A stretch of DNA of 64,000 nt from Amborella trichopoda (GCF_000471905.2 NW_006498435.1:2455280-2519279); one strand, 5' to 3'. Counted from the stretch's first letter, positions 45,487 to 57,490 are shown. Translations and numbers: made by a program. Notes: generated from the letters alone by a model not told the origin.

Positions 45487-46289
45487 ATGCATATTCAAAA
45501 GAAAGGGACCCAACAGAAAATAAACAAGATGGTCCAAACAAATTCGAGCTCTTTTTAATACAGTAAAAATGAGTTACAAAAAGCCCATTACTAAGGAGGT
45601 TACAAGTCTCTTGCATCTGAGGATAAGAAGACAGTTACAAACCAAAACTTGTAATTTCGCTCTTGCATCGAAGGATAAAAGAGCAGTTACAGGCCAAAAC
45701 AAATGCCTGCCCCCAAGTGGAGGAAGCAAAAATCCACGTAGCAATTACTTCTCTCATAAAGAAGAAGCAAACCCATGAAAGAAAGGCTTTCCTCATGAAG
45801 AAGAAGCAAAACCACTTGGACAGTTAGCTTTAATTCATCTGACAAGTAAAAGGATGGTTACAGGCTAGAACACAAAGCAAAGCCACTCTAAGGAGCTAGC
45901 CTCAGTCCACCCGACGTGTATGTCAAGCATACAAGTTAGGTTTCTCACTTGACCTGTACATCAAATATACAACGAAGGATTCATTCGACGTGTGCATCAA
46001 ACATACAAAGCGAGCTGCCTTGGGACGAAAAGTGTACTCTATTCACAGTGGATGCCCTCCCACAGAACAACATGGACCTCATTGTTGTGCTGAAGGATTT
46101 GGCTTCCAACAGGAACCACAAACCAACCATCATTCACTACTTTTGCCTAGCCCATGAACATTGACATTTGAAGCTTGTCGCCGAGCATCGCAAATCCCGC
46201 ACGTAACTTACTGCCATAAGCGAGCATCACCCTCCGAACCATGATAAGCCACACGTGCTGATGAGCGTTGGTTGTGTGCTCCAAAGGTC

Positions 46290-46450
46290 AGCACCGATTG
46301 TGCTCCTTACCCCTACCGCTAGTTGCCTTTCTTGAGGTCTAATGCCCGTTGAGTCAGCACTCCAAAGGTCAGCACCAGTTGCGCTGCTTGCTCCTAGTGT
46401 CGGTTGCCTTTCTTGAGGTCCAGCACCGGTTGAGTCAGCACCCCAAACCT
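46290..46450. repeat. Two-copy ~95-bp repeat in the E3 3' UTR
   Basis: CCAAAGGTCAGCACC.. and GGTTGCCTTTCTTGAGGTC recur with GTTGAGTCAGCAC between. Frames through it are not conserved. Confidence 0.7.
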
Positions 46451-47385
46451 TCAGCTTCGGTTGCCTCAGCACTGGCTGCACTCCTGTTAGCGTCGGCCCG
46501 GTCGCACTATTCGCTTCCCAAGACTTCTTGCTTTCAAATCCTAAGTTTTCGCACCTACTTAATGGCCGCACGATTCTAGGAGGTAACCGTATGCCTCCCC
46601 TGCGACGATTCACCTCCATGACGATTCACTTCCTGCAAACCGTACACCTTCCACGATGGTCCACCTCCCGTAATTTTTTGTCTCCTACCGGAACTTCTGC
46701 TACACGGCCGTAAAACCTACTGAAAAAGTTTCTCGCCTATGTTTTTGGCTTAGACAACACCAGTACCTCACAAAAAGTTTTCGCAAACTTCATTAAGTTC
46801 CCGCAAATGTCTGCAACACCACTAATAGTGTCGGAAAGTGGAAAAAATCCTTGGGAAAATACATAAAAACTCTTCAAAAACTCTCAAAACTCGCGAAAAT
46901 GATCACAGTTTCAGTTCCCTCCTTGTCTATCAAAAACCAATGCAGTCAGAACCTCTTTCCCTCACCAAAAATTCCTTGCGCTAAAAATCCCTCCCCCCAA
47001 CTTCGCCAAATTCTTGGCAAAAACGTCGCCGAGAACCTTCTCTGTAAAAACCGCCTGGAAACCCACTGTTGGCCAAAAACCTTCCCTGCAGAACTTTTGC
47101 TGAAGTCCTGCAGCTCACTGGAACTTCAACCGAACACGCTCTCGTCACGATAAAAGAAAACTTATGCTTAAGTTTTTTTTACCCTTTGCGAAAAATGAGG
47201 GAAAACGAAATTTGACCCCCCTTATATAGCCTGCACTACCCTCACATGCCCCTCACAAACTGGGAGTTCCAGTCACGTCCAAGGGAAGCCAATCGATGAT
47301 GAGCCAGGTCGGGCTCTGACTTGAGGCCCGAGGTAACTCTCATCGACCCAACCCTATTGTCGGTTGTCTTAGCATTGAGTACCTA

Positions 47386-47660
47386 CAAAACAACCCTAGC
47401 GTTGATTGACTTAGTGCTGGGTGCGTTTTCAAAACAACCCTAGTGCTGATTGACTTAGCGTTGGCTGTGTTTTCAAAACAACCCTAGCGCCAGTTGACAT
47501 AGCGTCGGGTGCATTTTCAAAACAACCCTAGTGCCGGTTGACTTAGTGTCGGGCGCATTTTCAAAAACAACACCTTAATGCCGGTTGACTTAGCGCCGGG
47601 TGTGTTTCCAAATGACCCCAGCACCTGTTAACCTAGCGTTGGTTGTCTTCAAACGATATC
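47386..47660. repeat. 46-bp tandem array in the E3 3' UTR, about 6 units
   Basis: The unit begins AACAACCCTAGCG and continues TTGATTGACTTAGTGCTGGG then TGCGTTTTCAAA. The core AGCGCCGGTTGACTTAGCG resembles the CCTAGCGTCGACTGG core of the LTR-B array, which may mean a common origin. Confidence 0.85.
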
Positions 47661-48224
47661 GCAAGTTGTTCACAGTGTCAGTTGAGTCTTTAACAACCCA
47701 GCACCGGTTGTGTTTTTGAGAACTCAACGCCGGTTGAAATTTCAGCAACCTCTTATTACCTACTATAGGTTGAAGTCTTGTGCATCCTTTACCTTATCCT
47801 TAGTGAGGTTGCACCCACAATGTGACCTGTCATCCCCAGTGATGTTGCACCCAGTTTGTTGCACCCAAACTATGACCCATCATCCTTAAAGGAGTGAGGA
47901 GCTATCCCTCATCCGCTTAGGAGTCACAACCATACTGCAGCCCACTATCCCCATTGAAGTTTTGGTCATTCTTACCTCTTCAATTCTCCACAGGTCTGTT
48001 TCACACCAAGCTACGCTAAGCTATCATAACCCTAGGGAGTAAGCTTGCCCCCTTAAGCCCTAGTGAAGACCACCTCTGTTGGCCATCCTTCATCAGGTCA
48101 CCATTTCCATCTGAGCCCTTTGCTTGTGTATAGCGTTAACCATTTTATCCTCAGATAGTGCCATCTACATACCTATTCCCCATAGAGCTCCACTTACATG
48201 GCGACCCACACGATGGTCTAGTTC

Positions 48225-49090
48225 CACAACCTTAATCTGCACAACCATGGTCCAAACTATATGACCTTAAACTGTAGCAGAGGTCTAGCTTCACGACCTT
48301 AAATTACATGGTCCGAACTATATGACCTTAAACTATAACGGAGGTCTAGTTGCACGACTTTAAACTGCATGGTCCGAACTTCATGACCTTAAACTGTAGC
48401 GATGGTCTTACCTGCACGACCCTAAACTGCACAGCCATGGTCCAAACTATATGACCTTAAACTGTAGCGATGGTCGTAGCTGCATGACCCTAAACTGCAC
48501 AACCATGGTCCAAACTATATGACCCTAAACTGTAGCAATGGTCTTAGTTGCATGACCTTAAACTGCACAACCATGGTCCACACTATATGACCTTAAACTG
48601 TAGCAGACATCTAGTTGTACGACCTTAAATTGCATGGTCCAAACTTTATGACCTTAAACTGTAGCGATGATCTCAGCTGCAATGACCCTAAACTACACAG
48701 CCATGATCCAAACTATATGACCTTAAGCTGTAGCGATGGTCTTAGCTACATGACCTTAAACTGCACAGCCATGGTCTAAACTATATGACCTTAAACTGTG
48801 GCGATGGTCTTAGCTGCATGACCCTAAACTGCACAGCCATGGTCTGAACTATATGACCTTAAACTATAGCGATGGTTTAGCTACATGATCCTAAACTGTA
48901 CAGCCATGATCCAAACTATATGAACTTAAACTATAGCGGAGGTCTAGTTGCACAACCTTAAACTGCACGTTCTTAGTATTATGGCTTAAACTGAATCAGC
49001 ACAGTCTAGTTGTATGACATTAAACCATAGTGCGTGTCCTGGCCGCATGACGATAAACTGCTTTGCATCGGTCCAAGAGGCATGACCATA
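48225..49090. repeat. 34/68-bp tandem array in the E3 3' UTR, main block
   Basis: A 68-bp higher-order unit consists of two related ~34-bp halves: GCATGACCCTAAACTGCACA then GCCATGGTCCAAA, and CTATATGACCTTAAACTGTA then GCGATGGTCTTAGCT. About 12 units are visible. A second, shorter block follows at 49415-49640. Confidence 0.9.
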
Positions 49091-49414
49091 AACGCGCCCC
49101 CACATACGTGCACATGCCTTTACGTGCACTTTCATGCACGCCTTCCCTAACCTACTTGTTAGTGTGCACACACCACCTTTCTTACCTCCCCAGTGAGTTA
49201 ATTCACTTCATTACCACACCTCATTCCCCAGTGAATCTCACTCGCGCTCATGAAAAGGTGAACCATCCCGCCATCCATATTTGTTATAAGTTAGTGGGTC
49301 ACCATCATCCACTCACACTTCATACATCATAGGTTGCCTTGTGATATTTCTCAAGTGAGTTAAAACACCACCATACTCACACAAGAGCCTCCACACATGG
49401 CCATTCATCTCCAT

Positions 49415-49640
49415 TGTGGTCTTAGCTGCATGACCCTAAACTGCACAGCCATGGTTCGAACTATAGGACTTTAAACTATAGCAAGGGTCTAGCTGCATGA
49501 CCTTAAACTGCATGGTCCTAGTTGTATGACTTTAAACTATATAACCATGGTTCTGTTGTATGACCTTAAACCATAGTGCATGTCCAGGTTGCATGATGTT
49601 AAATTGTTTGGCACAGGTCCCGGAGGCATGACCTTAAACA
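49415..49640. repeat. 34/68-bp tandem array in the E3 3' UTR, second block
   Basis: The same GACC(T/C)TAAACTGCA monomer as at 48225-49090, separated from it by about 325 bp of unrelated sequence. About six half-units, more diverged. Confidence 0.8.
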
Positions 49641-50744
49641 TGCCTTCACATAAAATAAAATAAAAAGGAAACAATAACGGGCATGGTGTATACTTGAACA
49701 AGAGAATTCCATGAGTAAAAATTACAGACAGGCATGGTCACAAAACCATGAGGAAAAGAGTTTCGTGAAAAAAAAACCGGGCACGGTGAAAACCCGAAAG
49801 GGCATCGTGGGTAAAAATATATGAAAAGGGTGGACATAGCCGAAAGGTTATTGGTAAAAGAGCCCCAGAATAAAAAGAAGTTGGTGAAAACCGTCTCTAC
49901 GGTGTCGCTTCCCATGTTCAAGTGAAAATCTGCAAAGGACGCTTGGACTAATAAACAGGTTGATGCAACACTCGTCTCAACAGGCGAATTCAGCCCTCAC
50001 TTAAAGGAAGAAAAATACCTGGTATCCTAGTGCCAGGACTCCAAAAATATGAGCTTCACGGAAAAGATTCTGACATCCTGAGTCCAGTTGTAAAAGGACC
50101 CGAAAGACAGAAGACTCGCCAAAACGGCAAGAAGAGTCTCATGAGGAAGAACATTATTCCCACGAGGTCACTCTAGAAACAAATACTATAAAGGCAAGAA
50201 ACTAACAAAGCGAGGGAAGAACCTGCCAGAGACGTCAGCTCGTCTAATCGGAACGACCAGACCTTTGAGATCGGCTACTAGAACCTACCCTCGATTGGAC
50301 TCAATAGACGAGACCCATAGTGGTACTCTGAACATCAAAAGAAAACCTGGTGTAGCAACAAACAGTGCCTACCAAAGCAAACCAACAAACCCATACCAAA
50401 TGGGAACGATGCCCTTCTACATGTCAATCAATTGCTAGACGGACCTGATTGCGACTGAAGAGGTCCGTACAAAATCATTAGATTTAGAATCACTAACAGT
50501 CTCCATGAGGGTGAGGAATTCCACTAGATCCCTAAAAAAAGTCTCTTCTCCCCCTAAAGTCTCTATGAACGGACCCGCGAATAATGCATCCCTATGTCTG
50601 ATCAACGTAGTCACACTATTATGTAATCTCCTCGACGTTCACGTGGTCCTATGGCTAGGAAGAAAAAAAGTAAGATCCAAAGGAAATTTTCTAAATGATT
50701 GTCTTTCTCACTTCTCTTGAAGGACAACATTCGACGAGGCAAGC

Positions 50745-53700
50745 TGTTTGAACGTATTTTTCAGCACCTTGGTCCCTAGTAAGAAACAAGTCAATAAAGT
50801 CTACAAAACAGTGGAAATTCCCAACAGTCTCAAAATGACCCCAGAACTAATTAGGATCTTCATCAGCACTTCAAAAGGCCACCTGTCGAGTTTCATTGTA
50901 ATCAGACATGTCTAAGGTAGTGAACACATAAATAATTTCAGTAAAATCGGTCTCTAACACCCTGAAGTGGACCCTGTAACTAGAGCTATATTTTTTGTGC
51001 GCATCAAACAGCTGTGGCACCACAGCCATTAGATCCAGCATGGTCAAAAAACCCCTGTGGGTCAAGTTTATCCTTAATCGGGCACTCTAGGATAAAGTTA
51101 TGGGTAAAAGACTAAAAAGAGGTAGGCCGCAAACTATTCCCAAGTGGCCTCACTGCACCAAAACACCACTAAAGGTGGTTGTTTTTACAGTCACAGGCAG
51201 TCACTTTCGAGACTTATATCTTGCTCATTCTAAGTCGGATCGCTCCCAAAATTGGTGTGCATGTTCGTCTCATCAAGACGAACAATTCGATATGTGATAC
51301 GCCCATGATGACGCTCGAGTAGAGAGAAAAACTAAATAAAAGTGGCCGATTTGTGAAGGAAGTTGTAGAAAATTCAGCAACAGCACGCCTCGTTCGAGCA
51401 GCTAGATCACAGCGCTCGCATACCCGATCGGCAAGAAACCAAATGCATTATGTGCTTGAGGTCCGAGGTATCTCTAGCTCGAACATTGCATATGATGAAC
51501 AGTTGCATTTCACACACAAAGGCGTCAAAGCTGTTGTAAATTCCTACCTTTGTATTTTAAGATTCCGGCCAAAAATTCAAGACGACAAAATCTTCATTTA
51601 GACATGAAATCAATCTACGTTTGTTGCAACATGATCGTGACGGCATGATCAATGTGAGTCAATGAATAAATCTTGAAGAAACATCAAGGAACGACAATCG
51701 ATCCAAAGTTTTCAAAATTCATCCAAGATTCAAGTCTCATGATCATGCTGTAAAAACATGATTCATGGCTCGAAGTTGGTATCAAAATGATTGTCATGCC
51801 AATCCCTGTAAGAAAACAATAATCTTTCGATCAAACTGGCATCAGAACAACCGTGGGTTAGCCACAAAAGATCACAAAAGTTCTCGCTCAACAGCAGGGA
51901 TTGTTATGAAATTCAACACATTGTTAAGAATGGGTAAAATAGTCCTTGTACACTCATTTTTAAAATTTCTTTAAATTTAATTAAATTGTAATTATCTTCA
52001 ATTCTAGCTAGTTTTTAGGCATGCACCCACGTTTTAGCCCAATTCTATATAAACATGCAAAGCTAAATTGTAAGGGCCCTCAATGCTTATTTGAATTGAT
52101 TGAATAAAATTTCTATTCTTGCTTGAGTTTATGAGTAAGTCTTGGAGAGGGAAAGACGACAGAGAAGAAAAGGGATGGTACCCTTTGGGTAGGTAACTTT
52201 CTTTCTCCTCCCCTCTTTCTCTCTCCTCCTCCTTTCTTATCTCTACCTCCTTATCATCTCTATTTATTTCTCTCTCCTCTCTTCTCTTCTCATCTTTATC
52301 TCTTTCTCTCTCCTCCCCTTTCTTCTCATCTCTCTCTTTCTCTCTTCTCCCTTCTTTCTCTCTCCTCCTCCCTTCTTATCTCTATCTCCTTCTCATCTCT
52401 ATCTTTGTCTCTCTCCTCTCTTCTTATCTTTATCTCTTTCTCTCTCCTCCCCTCTCTCATCATCTCTACCTCTTTCTCTCTCCTCAACTCTTTCTCTCCC
52501 CTATCTTTTTTCTCTTTCCTCCCCTCTTTCTCTCCCCTCTCCTTTTTCTCTTTCCTCCCCTCTTTCTCTCTCTTATTTCTCTCTCCTTCCTTCTCATCTC
52601 TATCTCTTTCTCTCTCCTCCGCTCTCTTCTCATCTCTATCTCTTTATCTACTCTCTTCTCATCTTTATCTCCATCTGTCCTCTTCTAATGCAAACGGCGA
52701 GGCCCAACACTAGTTAGTTTTCTTCTTTCGTCACTATTGATGAGGCTTAGCCCCGATTGGTTTTCTCCCTCCTCTATCAGTAGATGAAACCTAGCACCTG
52801 TTGATCTTCTCTCTCCTCTTCAGTCAATCTATAAGACCTAGCATCGATTGGTTTTTTCTCTCCTTCTGTTTGACAGTCGATGAGACCTAGTGTCGACTGG
52901 TTATCTCTCTCTTCTTCTGTCAATCAATGAGACCTAATGTCGATTAATTTTCTCTCTCCTCTCATGTCAGTCGATGAAGCATTGCATCGACTTGTCTTCT
53001 CTCTCTTCTTCTCTCTCCTTTTCTATCAGTCGATGAGACCTAGCATCGACTGGTTTTCTCTCCTTTTTATCAATCAGTTAGACTTAGCGTCAACTGATTT
53101 TCTCTCTCTTCTTTTGTCAGTCAGTGAAACCTAATGCCGACTGGTCTTCTCTTTCCTCTCCTATTAGTTAATGAGACCTAACACTGATTGGTTTTCTCTC
53201 TCTTCTTTTTTCAGTCGGTGAGACCTAGCATTGACTGATTCTCTCTCTTCCTCGGTCAATCGGTGAGACCTAGCGTCGACTGATTTTCTCTCTCTTTCCT
53301 TTCTATCGGTGAAGCTTAGCGTCGATTAGATTTCTCTCTCTTCCTTCTAAACACAGTTGGCAATGCTTAACCTCAAATGCGCCTTTCTTCCCTCTTCCTC
53401 TATTATTCACTTGTCTTTCATACTCTTATCTTCCTTTCTTCCCCCTCTTTTCTTTCCCTTCTTATCTTCTTATTCTCTCCTCCTAGTCTTAATTCTGCTA
53501 CTCTTTCGTTCAACTAAGAGGGTTTGAGATTAGCCTCTCATGGTAGTCCTGTCTTCTAGATGCAATGTTGTTGTGCCAAGGTTACTTGGCTCGCTTTATT
53601 GCCACGATAGACTGACCATCGTGCCTAGCTAGTCGGTATTGGTAACGATGCCTAGTAGTAATATGAGCCAATCTTAGTTATCGAGCTTGCTTTACTACCA

Positions 53701-54179
53701 TGTCAGGCCAATTATCCATCAGCCTAGTCATCGCTCTGATCCTCTCGCTTATTCAAAATCTTCTCTCCCCCATCTTTCTTCTCTTCTTCTTTTTGGATGC
53801 GCATACTTGTGTATGTTCATCAAAGAGGAAAAGGGTGAGGTCTGACCACCTGTTTTATAACTTTTGCCATACATGTGTGTGATTACAGAAAAGCAAAAAC
53901 ACAAGAAGAATTCAAGCCAAGTGTGGCGATTCTGAATCAGTTTTATTATTGGGGGGGCTTTCTTTGTGAAATAAGAGGGCACCCATGCTAGTCAGCTCGA
54001 GTAAGTCCTGAACCCACCTTTAAGTTCCTCTCACACCGGTTGGTAACACCTGCCCCCATTTTCGAATGGGGTTCTCGAGAGAGCGATCTAAAAAACATCT
54101 TGATTCTTCTCTAGAAACTCGAGATGCTTGCCGCCCGATCCCAAACGGATTCCAAGGACAAGATTGACACACCTAACCA
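50745..54179 (+). repeat. E3 3' LTR (LTR-B), 3435 bp
   Basis: From TGTTTGAACGTATTTTTCAG to CCTAACCA, collinear with 34264-37729. It has TATATAAA at 52046, CT-rich tract 52196-52685, hairpin-type array 52690-53370, and the CTAAGAGGGTTTGAGATTA block. It lacks the 25-bp duplication of the 5' LTR. Frames inside, such as 52405-52713, reflect the CT-rich array. Confidence 0.9.
52046..52053 (+). promoter_or_regulatory. TATA box of the E3 3' LTR
   Basis: TATATAAA in the same context as at 35583. Confidence 0.65.
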
Positions 54180-54945
54180 ACGATGATGGCTTCAGAAGCG
54201 ATCCCATTTTAGGGGACTTCACCTTGGCTGCAAGAGTTTGATGAAAAGAAGAGGAGTAGATTTTTTTTTGTTTTGGCAGCACTAAGGCCCAGGATAAAAG
54301 GGTGGCACCGAAGCACTAAGGCTCTGGTTTCAAAAATAAGAAGGCGGCACTAAGATCCGAGATAAAAGGGTGGCACCAGAGCACAAAGGCTCTGATACCA
54401 AAAATACGAGGCGGCACTAAGGCTCGGGATAAAAGGATGGCACCAGAGCACTGAGGCTTCGATGCCGAAAATAAGAAGGCAGCACTAAGGTCTGAGATAA
54501 AAGTGTGGCACAGGGTTGCAAACGTTTTTTGAGGCATTGGGGTCGGAGTTTGTTTTTTTTATTTGGAAGGAACTAGGGCCGGAGTTTGTTTTTTTAAGGT
54601 AATGGGGTCGGAGTTTGTCTTTTTGAAAGGCATTGAGGTCGGAGTTTTTTTTTTGGGAGGCATTGGGCCAAAGTTTTTTGTAAGGCACTCGGGCCCGATT
54701 GAAGATGTATGGTCGGAAGGCCGGAAGCAAGGGTTTCGGCCTGGGTGCCCTTTGCTGGTTTTCACCGGGGCCAAGGGTTTTCACCATATACTTTGGTGGG
54801 GCACTTTTACCCATGACTTTGAGGTCACGTCCACTCGTTAGTTTCTGCTCATGCCGCCCTTTGCGGGTTTCGCCATCGAATTTTTTTTTTAGGACTCTTT
54901 TACTCATGGCTTCGTGGCCATGCCCGCCTGTCACATCGTGCTACG
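54180..54945 (-). other. LTR-A relic 3' UTR, part 2, with tandem repeats
   Basis: Starts ACGAT (right TSD-like copy of E3) and continues the interrupted ~155-bp unit with GCGATCCCATTTTAGGGGAC. Then about four copies of a ~64-bp unit occur at 54270-54520 (GGCACTAAGG.., GATAAAAG(G/T)GTGGCAC), and about five copies of a GGCATTGGGGTCGGAGTTTG unit at 54530-54680. Reversed, 54750-54930 matches the GTGAAAACC/GGGTAAAAG module of the E2 and E3 3' UTRs. The 149-codon minus frame through this stretch is repeat-derived. Confidence 0.75.
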
Positions 54946-55271
54946 GTAAAACCCACAAATCCTGAGGCCCCATGAGCATAGACCGTTTTAGAGGGGTCCG
55001 ATTGAGCCCAAATTTGGTCCTCGGGGGTTTCTTAACATTATGAGCACAATGGAGATGATCTGGTGACTCGTTGCAACCTCTATCATGGGGCTACGGTGGA
55101 GGGTCCTTCTTCAGTGCTAAGGCACCGAACCTAGGTCACTAGGCTGGAGGTTTTATTTCTTGGCATAATCCTTGATTGTAGGTTTTTCATGAACCCAAGA
55201 GATCAGATTGTTGCCAACTCTCTCCTTATTCACATGAGCTCATGGAAGTACGTAAAAAATGACGTACAATA
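54946..55271 (-). repeat. LTR-A relic, 5' LTR fragment
   Basis: Matches the last ~325 bp of 31419-33424 (sense LTR start): ATTGAGCCCAAATTTGGTCC-type block, CACAATGGAGATG.., CTCTCCTTATTCACATGAGC and the terminus GTACAATA. The remaining ~1.7 kb of this LTR is missing. Confidence 0.82.
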
Positions 55272-56503
55272 GCAGCATAGCCGGCTCCTTAACAATCCTA
55301 CTGAACGTAATAAGATAGGAGATCAGCCACTCGTTGCACGTGTCGTAATTGCATCTTGTCCCAAATCTCTTACAATTGTATTCTACTTAGGTGCATCAAT
55401 AAGAAAGATGCAAACCTCGTGCTCAAGGAGGTTCATGCCAGAGTTTGCAAAGTGCATCAACCTCCCAAGCTCTATGACTTAATTGTCAGGTTAGGATATT
55501 ACTAGTCTACTATGAATATTGATTCTCGTACGTTCGTAAGGAGCTATTTAGTATGTCAGATTCATTCGAACTTCATTCATCAAGCTCTCGAACCCCTTCA
55601 CCCGACAATAGCGTCATGACCCTTTTCTCTGTGGGGTATGGATATTGTGGGACCTACTGACCCACCATCCTCCTCGAGGCCGGACTTTATACTTGTTGCT
55701 ACAAACTATTTCTCTAAATGGGCAGAAGCTCTCCCCCTCAAGAAAGTCCTGAGACTTGCAGTGGCCAACTTTGTGTGTCAACATATCATATATAGATTCG
55801 GTGTGCCTGACCGAATCACCTCAGATAATGGACCTCATTTCAGAGTAATCATATTGATGGACTAGTCAACCAGTTCAGGTTTCAGTGGAAATATTCAACC
55901 ATGTACCATCCAAGTGCTAATTTTCTGGTTGAAGCTTTCAACAAACCCTTTATGATGCTTTGAGAAAGTCTGTTTCTAGCACCAAGAAGGATTAACATGA
56001 AAGACTCTCTGAAGTTCTATAGGCTTACTGTATCACAGCTCGAGGTCCAACGCAGTCGACACCTTTTTCTCTAGTATATGGGGCTAAGGTTGTGTTATTA
56101 TTAGAAATATAGTTGCCCTCACTTAGAATGGCTCTTCATTATGGGATACCAAATGAAGAATGGGATGCTCTTCATTGTCAAGAGCTTGATACACTCAACG
56201 AAAGGAGATTGCAGGCACAACAAAGTCTTGAAATTCATAAGAACCATATCCAACGAGATTTTAATAAGTCAATCAAAATACGGTCATTCATGAAAGGAGA
56301 ATTGGTTTTGGCAGTAAGAAGACCAATCATCACTCATGGTAACCCAAGGAGGAGTTTGAACCAAAATGGGAAGGTCCTTTTGTGATAAAGAAAGATTTGG
56401 TAAAGAAAGCTTTTCCTAATGAGGCATATATACTAGTTAATAGTGATGACGAAGAAGCTATGCCCCCAATCAATGGGAGATACTTGAAAATGTATTATTC
56501 ATA
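55272..56503 (+). pseudogene. E2 integrase, continuation of pol after the nested insertion
   Basis: The first residues read HSRLLNNPTERN, aligning with KHGRLLEDRTERN of E3, so E2 pol resumes at the expected residue. A broken zinc-binding part follows, then SLWGMDIVGPTDPPSS (Asp), FILVATNYFSKWAEALPL and PDRITSDNGPHF (Asp) in 55638-55865. The glutamate region is out of frame. The C-terminal part 56113-56385 has QELDTLNERRLQAQQSLE, and the last frame ends NGRYLKMYYS with a stop near 56503. Multiple breaks. Confidence 0.87.
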
Positions 56504-57120
56504 GCCAACGGTCTTAGCCGCACGACCTTAAACTGCATGGCAAGGGTTCAAGCTGCACGACCTTAAACTGCATGGCAAGGGTACAAGCCGCACGAACTTA
56601 AATTGCATGGTAACGGTCTAAGCCTCACGACCTTAAACTACATGGCAACGGTCCAAGCCGCACGACCTTAAATTTCATGGCAATGGTCTAAGCCACAAAA
56701 CCTTCAACTGTATGGAAACGATCCAAGTTATATGATCTTAACTGTATCACACATCCTAGCCATATGAAGCTAAATGCCTTCGCACAATGGCCCAAGTTAT
56801 AGGACATTAAACTATAACACACGTCCTGGCTGCTTGACTCTAAACTGCTTCCCACAATGGTCCAAGTTATACGACCTTAAATTGTAGCACATGACCTGGT
56901 CGCATAACGCTAAACTACTTCGCATAACGGTTCAAGTTATATGACGTTAAACTGTAGCACACGTCCTTGCCGCATGACGCTAAAACTGCTTCACACAACA
57001 GTCCAAGCTGCATGACCTTAAAACTGCATGACAACAGTTTAGGCCGCATGACCTTAAACTGCTAGCAACGATCCAAGCCGCACTACCTTAAACTTAATGG
57101 CAATGGTCCAAGTTATACGA
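56504..57120. repeat. 35-bp tandem array in the E2 3' UTR, about 17 units
   Basis: The unit is AAGCCGCACGACCTTAAACT then GCATGGCAACGGTCC. It is the same monomer family as the E3 array at 48225-49090 (GACCTTAAACTGCA..ATGGTCCAA). Confidence 0.9.
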
Positions 57121-57171
57121 CCCTAAACTATAAGCATACATCCTAGTAGAACGACGTTGAACTGCATCACA

Positions 57172-57490
57172 TACAGTCTTGAAGGCATGACCCTAAAAAC
57201 ATCTGCCTTCACTCGGTCTTGGTGGATGACCTTAAAACACACCAACCTTATGGTCTCGAAGGCATGACCCTAAAATTGCCTTCACTCGGTCTTGGTGGAG
57301 GACCTTAAAGCACTCCAACCCTATGATCTCGGAGGCATGGCCCTAAAATTGCCTTCACTGGGTATTGGTGGATGACTTAAGAACACACTGACCTTATGGT
57401 CTCAAAGGCACGACCCTAATTCTGCCTTCACTTGGTCTTGGTGAATGACCTTAAAATACACCAACTCTATGGTCACAGTGTCATGACCTT
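57172..57490. repeat. ~72-bp tandem array in the E2 3' UTR, about 4 units
   Basis: The unit contains GGTCTCGGAGGCATGACCCT, AAAATTGCCTTCACTCGGTC and TTGGTGGATGACCTTAAA. The internal GACC(C/T)TAAA steps suggest it derives from the 35-bp monomer. Confidence 0.88.

Larger units (their letters stand above)
45487..50744 (+). other. E3 3' UTR, 5.3 kb
   Basis: No supported gene between the end of integrase and the 3' LTR. Contents in order: a GTTACA/TTGCATC direct repeat (45600-45720); a ~95-bp repeat pair (46290-46450); unassigned sequence (46520-47350); the 46-bp array (47386-47660); unassigned promoter-less sequence (47760-48220); the 34/68-bp array (48225-49090, again 49415-49640); a purine-rich GTGAAAACC/GGGTAAAA module (49640-49900); and about 850 bp of unassigned purine-rich sequence up to the LTR. 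Confidence 0.75.
34264..54179 (+). mobile_element. E3: Tat/Ogre-like Ty3/gypsy retrotransposon, 19.9 kb
   Basis: Complete from LTR to LTR. The 5' LTR is 34264-37729 and the 3' LTR 50745-54179; both start TGTTTGAA and end CCTAACCA. In between come a PBS at 37733, a leader frame, gag, linker, RT, RNase H, second RNase H, integrase and a long 3' UTR with several tandem arrays. The flanks are CCGAT before and ACGAT after (4 of 5 match), and the flanking repeat unit is continuous across the insertion. Large size, LTRs of about 3.4 kb, two RNase H domains and the TGRCGACTCC primer site all fit Tat/Ogre elements. Several stops and frameshifts, and a missing protease, make it defective. Confidence 0.9.
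31419..55271 (-). mobile_element. LTR-A relic inside E2 pol, itself interrupted by E3
   Basis: Minus-strand element reduced to its 3' LTR (31419-33424), a 3' UTR with several tandem repeats (33425-34263 and 54180 to about 54945) and about 325 bp of the 5' LTR start (about 54946-55271). PBS, gag and pol are absent. With E3 removed it is about 3.9 kb. Both outer ends match LTR-A termini: + strand TGAT at the left and GTACAATA at the right (GTACAACA in the intact copy). It splits the E2 polyprotein between the second RNase H and integrase. Confidence 0.8.

Noticed and set aside
52405..52713. 102-codon Ser/Leu/Phe frame
   Set aside because: It is the same CT-rich array in the 3' LTR.
54485..54934. 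149-codon Lys/Pro/Asn-rich minus-strand frame
   Set aside because: It crosses two tandem arrays and an LTR-associated module. The repeated KTNSD/PNA words come from the repeat units.
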